Below are positions 61,833-64,000 of a stretch of DNA of 64,000 nt, one piece after another. The DNA is from JAWWOW01 sp033851265. GTDB lineage: Bacteria > Actinomycetota > Actinomycetes > JAWWOW01. Within the stretch, counting starts at the first letter, position 1; every line of letters starts with the position of its first letter. Both the position numbers and the translations under genes were made by a program. A model generated the notes under the pieces. It worked only from the letters and a program-made list of their open reading frames with translations. It did no database searches and was not told the origin of the DNA. The stretch covers positions 1 through 64,000 of the forward strand of contig JAWWOW010000008.1 of the NCBI GenBank assembly GCA_033851265.1. The letters are read 5' to 3'.

Positions 61833-63550
61833 GTGGGCGACGGGGTCGACCGACCCGCCGGTTGCAAGGTGCACTCGTTCTCTTGGCCATGGTCGTCACC
61901 GCTTTCGGTGGGCGACTCGTGCAACTGCAGGCCATTGACGCGCCGGCCTACGCCGCGGCAGCCAGCGCACAGCGCGCCCGAACGATCGTGCTTCCCGCTG
62001 AGCGGGGGTTGATCACGGACGCGTCGGGTCATGCGCTCGCCATGACCGTTGACGGGCGCGCGGTGTACGCCGATCCGAAGAACATTGTCGATGCCGACGC
62101 CGAAGCGAAGGCGCTCGCCCCGATCCTCAACCTGGGTGTTGCATCGCTTGCCGGGAAGTTGCAGCGCAAGGGACGGTTTGTCTATCTCGCACGTGGGCTG
62201 ACTCCCGAGGTCGGAGATCAGGTCGCCGCCCTGAAGCTGCCAGGAATCGGCACCATGCAGGAGCCACGCCGGATCTATCCGAACGCGGCTATTGCCTCCA
62301 ACGTCATTGGTTTTGTCGGCATCGATGGGCGCGGCCTGGCTGGGCTGGAATGGGTCAACGACAAGACCCTTGCTGGACGAAGCGGAAAGCAGACGGAGCA
62401 GATCGGTCGGGACGGGCGAATCATCCCGTCTGCACAGCGAACCGTGCAGGCGGCGGTTCCTGGTCGCGACATCGTGCTCACCCTCGATCGCGACATCCAA
62501 TGGGAAGCGCAGCGCGCGATCGCGCAACAGGTGAAGCGCACTGGCGCTGAGAGCGGCAGCGTCATCGTGATGGACCCGCGCACCGGTCACGTGCTTGCAC
62601 TTGCAGTCGCGCCAACATTCGACTCGTCACAACCCGGTGCGGCAGATGCGTCGGATCGTGGTAACCGCGCTGTGTCTGACGTCTATGAACCAGGCAGCAC
62701 CAACAAAGTCATCACGTTTGCGGCAGGGCTGCAGACAAAGTCGATCACGCCGACGACCCATGTCACCGTGCCACCCACACTCCGGCTGGCGTCGCACACA
62801 TTCCACGACGCGGAGAAGCACGGCACCGAACGGCTGACTGCGGCTGGTGTCCTTGCGAAGTCGAGCAACATCGGCACGATCCTCGTTTCGCAACGAGTCG
62901 GTGCCCAGCGGCTGTACAACAGCCTCCGGGCGTTCGGACTTGGGGACAAGACCGGTATCGGGCTACCGGGCGAGAGCAGCGGCATCCTGCCGCCGGTCGA
63001 CGAGTGGAACGGCACACAGCGCTACACCATCCCCTTCGGTCAGGGTGTTTCGATCACCGCGCTACAGATGGCGTCGGTCTACGCCACCGTCGCCAACGAC
63101 GGCGTACGCGTGCCGCCGCGGATCATGCTCGGCACCCGCGACGGTGCCGGCGACCTTCAACCCGCGGCCAGTCCCGCTCCCCGCCGAGTACTCAGTGTCG
63201 CCGTTGCCCACCAATTGCGCTCCATGCTTGAAGCGGCCACGACGGACGAGGGAACGGCGCCAAAGGCGCGAATCCCTGGCTACCGCATCGCCGGCAAGAC
63301 GGGAACGTCGCAGCGGGTGGATCCACGCTGTGGGTGTTACCGCGGTTACACGGCGTCGTTCGTCGGCTTTGCACCCGCTGACAACCCGCAACTGCTCGTC
63401 CAGGTTGTGCTGCAGGCACCACGTCGGGGGCACTTCGGTGGCCAAATTGCCGCCCCGGTATTTCACGACGTCATGTCTTTCGCGCTCCAGGCAAAGCACG
63501 TGCCGCCGACGGGCACCCGTCCGCCGACGGTCAAGCTCACCTTCGATTGA
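61829..63550 (+). CDS. ftsI: Penicillin-binding protein 3 / FtsI
   Basis: 573 residues from ATG 61829 in ATGA overlap; the longer frame upstream is antisense-like and rejected. One N-terminal helix (GALVLLAMVVTAFGGRLVQL), the dimerisation domain, then transpeptidase motifs: S290 in EPGSTNK (SxxK), SSN near 352, KTGT at 490. A short CGCY stretch follows KTGTSQRVDPR. It cross-links septal peptidoglycan and is a beta-lactam target. Confidence 0.96.
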   Translation: MSGRRGRPTRRLQGALVLLAMVVTAFGGRLVQLQAIDAPAYAAAASAQRARTIVLPAERGLITDASGHALAMTVDGRAVYADPKNIVDADAEAKALAPILNLGVASLAGKLQRKGRFVYLARGLTPEVGDQVAALKLPGIGTMQEPRRIYPNAAIASNVIGFVGIDGRGLAGLEWVNDKTLAGRSGKQTEQIGRDGRIIPSAQRTVQAAVPGRDIVLTLDRDIQWEAQRAIAQQVKRTGAESGSVIVMDPRTGHVLALAVAPTFDSSQPGAADASDRGNRAVSDVYEPGSTNKVITFAAGLQTKSITPTTHVTVPPTLRLASHTFHDAEKHGTERLTAAGVLAKSSNIGTILVSQRVGAQRLYNSLRAFGLGDKTGIGLPGESSGILPPVDEWNGTQRYTIPFGQGVSITALQMASVYATVANDGVRVPPRIMLGTRDGAGDLQPAASPAPRRVLSVAVAHQLRSMLEAATTDEGTAPKARIPGYRIAGKTGTSQRVDPRCGCYRGYTASFVGFAPADNPQLLVQVVLQAPRRGHFGGQIAAPVFHDVMSFALQAKHVPPTGTRPPTVKLTFD

Positions 63551-63554
63551 CAGG

Positions 63555-63560
63555 TAGTTT
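63555..63560 (+). promoter_or_regulatory. Predicted -10 box (TAGTTT), leaderless
   Basis: 7 nt before GTG 63568 of murE, directly after the ftsI stop; suggests an internal leaderless promoter. Confidence 0.45.
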
Positions 63561-63567
63561 TGACGCC

Positions 63568-64000
63568 GTGGTCCAGGCAACTCTTCGTCCGGAACGCGTC
63601 GAGCCCCGGTCGTTGAGGGGACTGCTCGACGCGGTTTCCGGCTTGACCCTGGACCGTCCGCTCGATGCTGACGTCCGCATCACCGGTGTTACGCATGACT
63701 CACATCAAGTGCTGCCGGGTGATTTGTACGCCGCCATTCCCGGCCAGAACCGACATGGCGTCGAGTTCGCCGATGAAGCACGTGTGTCTGGAGCAGTCGC
63801 ATTACTGACCGACGCATCAGGCCGCGAGCGTGGCGCCGCAACCGGCCTGCCCGTGGTTGTCGCGGCTAATGCACGAGCGGTGCTCGGACCGGTCGCGAGC
63901 GAGATCTACGGCCGTCCGTCCGAACGGTTGCTCGTCGTGGGCGTGACCGGCACGAACGGCAAGACAACGTTGGCCTATCTCGTCGAGGCGGGTTTGCGCA
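63568..64000 (+). CDS. murE: UDP-MurNAc-tripeptide synthetase MurE, 5' part
   Basis: 144 codons are visible from GTG 63568 to the window edge. ITGVTHDSHQVLPGDLYAAI is the N-terminal UDP-binding domain, and VVGVTGTNGKTTLAYL the ATP loop of the Mur-ligase core. It adds the third amino acid (meso-DAP or Lys; the deciding motif lies beyond the window) to the peptidoglycan precursor. It starts 17 nt after ftsI. Confidence 0.95.
   Translation, partial: MVQATLRPERVEPRSLRGLLDAVSGLTLDRPLDADVRITGVTHDSHQVLPGDLYAAIPGQNRHGVEFADEARVSGAVALLTDASGRERGAATGLPVVVAANARAVLGPVASEIYGRPSERLLVVGVTGTNGKTTLAYLVEAGLR

Noticed and set aside
61127..62590. 487-codon minus-strand frame
   Set aside because: Antisense to ftsL and ftsI with no domain.
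1..64000. tRNA, rRNA, insertion sequences
   Set aside because: None recognised on reading both strands; a tRNA could be missed by eye.

Overview
The window is about 64 kb of high-GC DNA from an actinobacterium. The evidence is GTG and TTG starts, many 1-4 nt stop/start overlaps, many leaderless TANNNT promoters, a LexA box of the TCGAAC-N4-GTTCGA type, and a gene order close to the conserved actinobacterial block that links a class II DAHP synthase, a Ser/Thr kinase, an Rv2175c-like protein, a polyprenyl synthase, metF, DUF3040, DUF58/MoxR and mraZ-rsmH-ftsL-ftsI-murE. I cannot place it below class level. No tRNA, rRNA, CRISPR array, transposase or integrase was seen.

Region 1 (1-12,707) is unlike the rest. 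It is a train of about 20 small, mostly unrelated and mostly unrecognised genes: membrane proteins, lipoproteins, zinc-ribbon proteins, a VOC protein, a TerB-like protein, a G1-peptidase-like protein and a large PQQ-propeller protein. The genes lie on both strands. They are separated by about 18 copies of a roughly 40-bp imperfect hairpin with core GAAGGGCCGTTC...GGACCGGCGTTATCG, always in the same orientation whatever the direction of the adjacent gene. Stop codons often fall inside the repeat arms. This is the layout of an integron-like gene-cassette array with attC-like sites, but the sites are shorter than canonical attC, their outer arms co-vary, and no integrase lies in the window. The right edge abuts a truncated methyltransferase gene (12,760-13,059).

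Region 2 (13,100-30,500) is ordinary chromosome: a PPi-type phosphofructokinase, threonine aldolase, class II DAHP synthase, then on the minus strand a class I DAHP synthase preceded by a leader peptide with Trp-Phe-Tyr-Ala-Phe codons and mutually exclusive hairpins (a transcription or translation attenuator). A sigma/anti-sigma-like membrane protein follows that synthase. Next come crcB, a GNAT, an EamA transporter whose N-terminus is out of frame or lacks a start codon, a SigE-type sigma/anti-sigma pair, an SDR, a PASTA kinase, a D-2-hydroxyacid dehydrogenase and a CGNR regulator with a divergent small operon.

Region 3 (30,500-44,400) holds thiOSG under a TPP riboswitch, a Gfo/Idh oxidoreductase, the Rv2175c-like protein, thiE, a polyprenyl synthase and metF (divergent, overlapping -10 boxes), and a SIMPL protein. 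On the minus strand there is a five-gene run: YbaK, ArsC-like, DUF2207, GNAT and a PGM1-like ATP-grasp ligase. A frameshifted Smr gene closes the region.

Region 4 (44,400-64,000) starts with a LexA box ahead of a dnaE2 operon that has no imuA/imuB. It continues with a secreted peptidase-like protein built from two nearly identical tandem domains, a methyltransferase, dinB, DUF3040, the MoxR-DUF58-transglutaminase operon, a TetR/methyltransferase pair, and the start of the division and cell-wall cluster with its MraZ operator. murE runs off the right edge.
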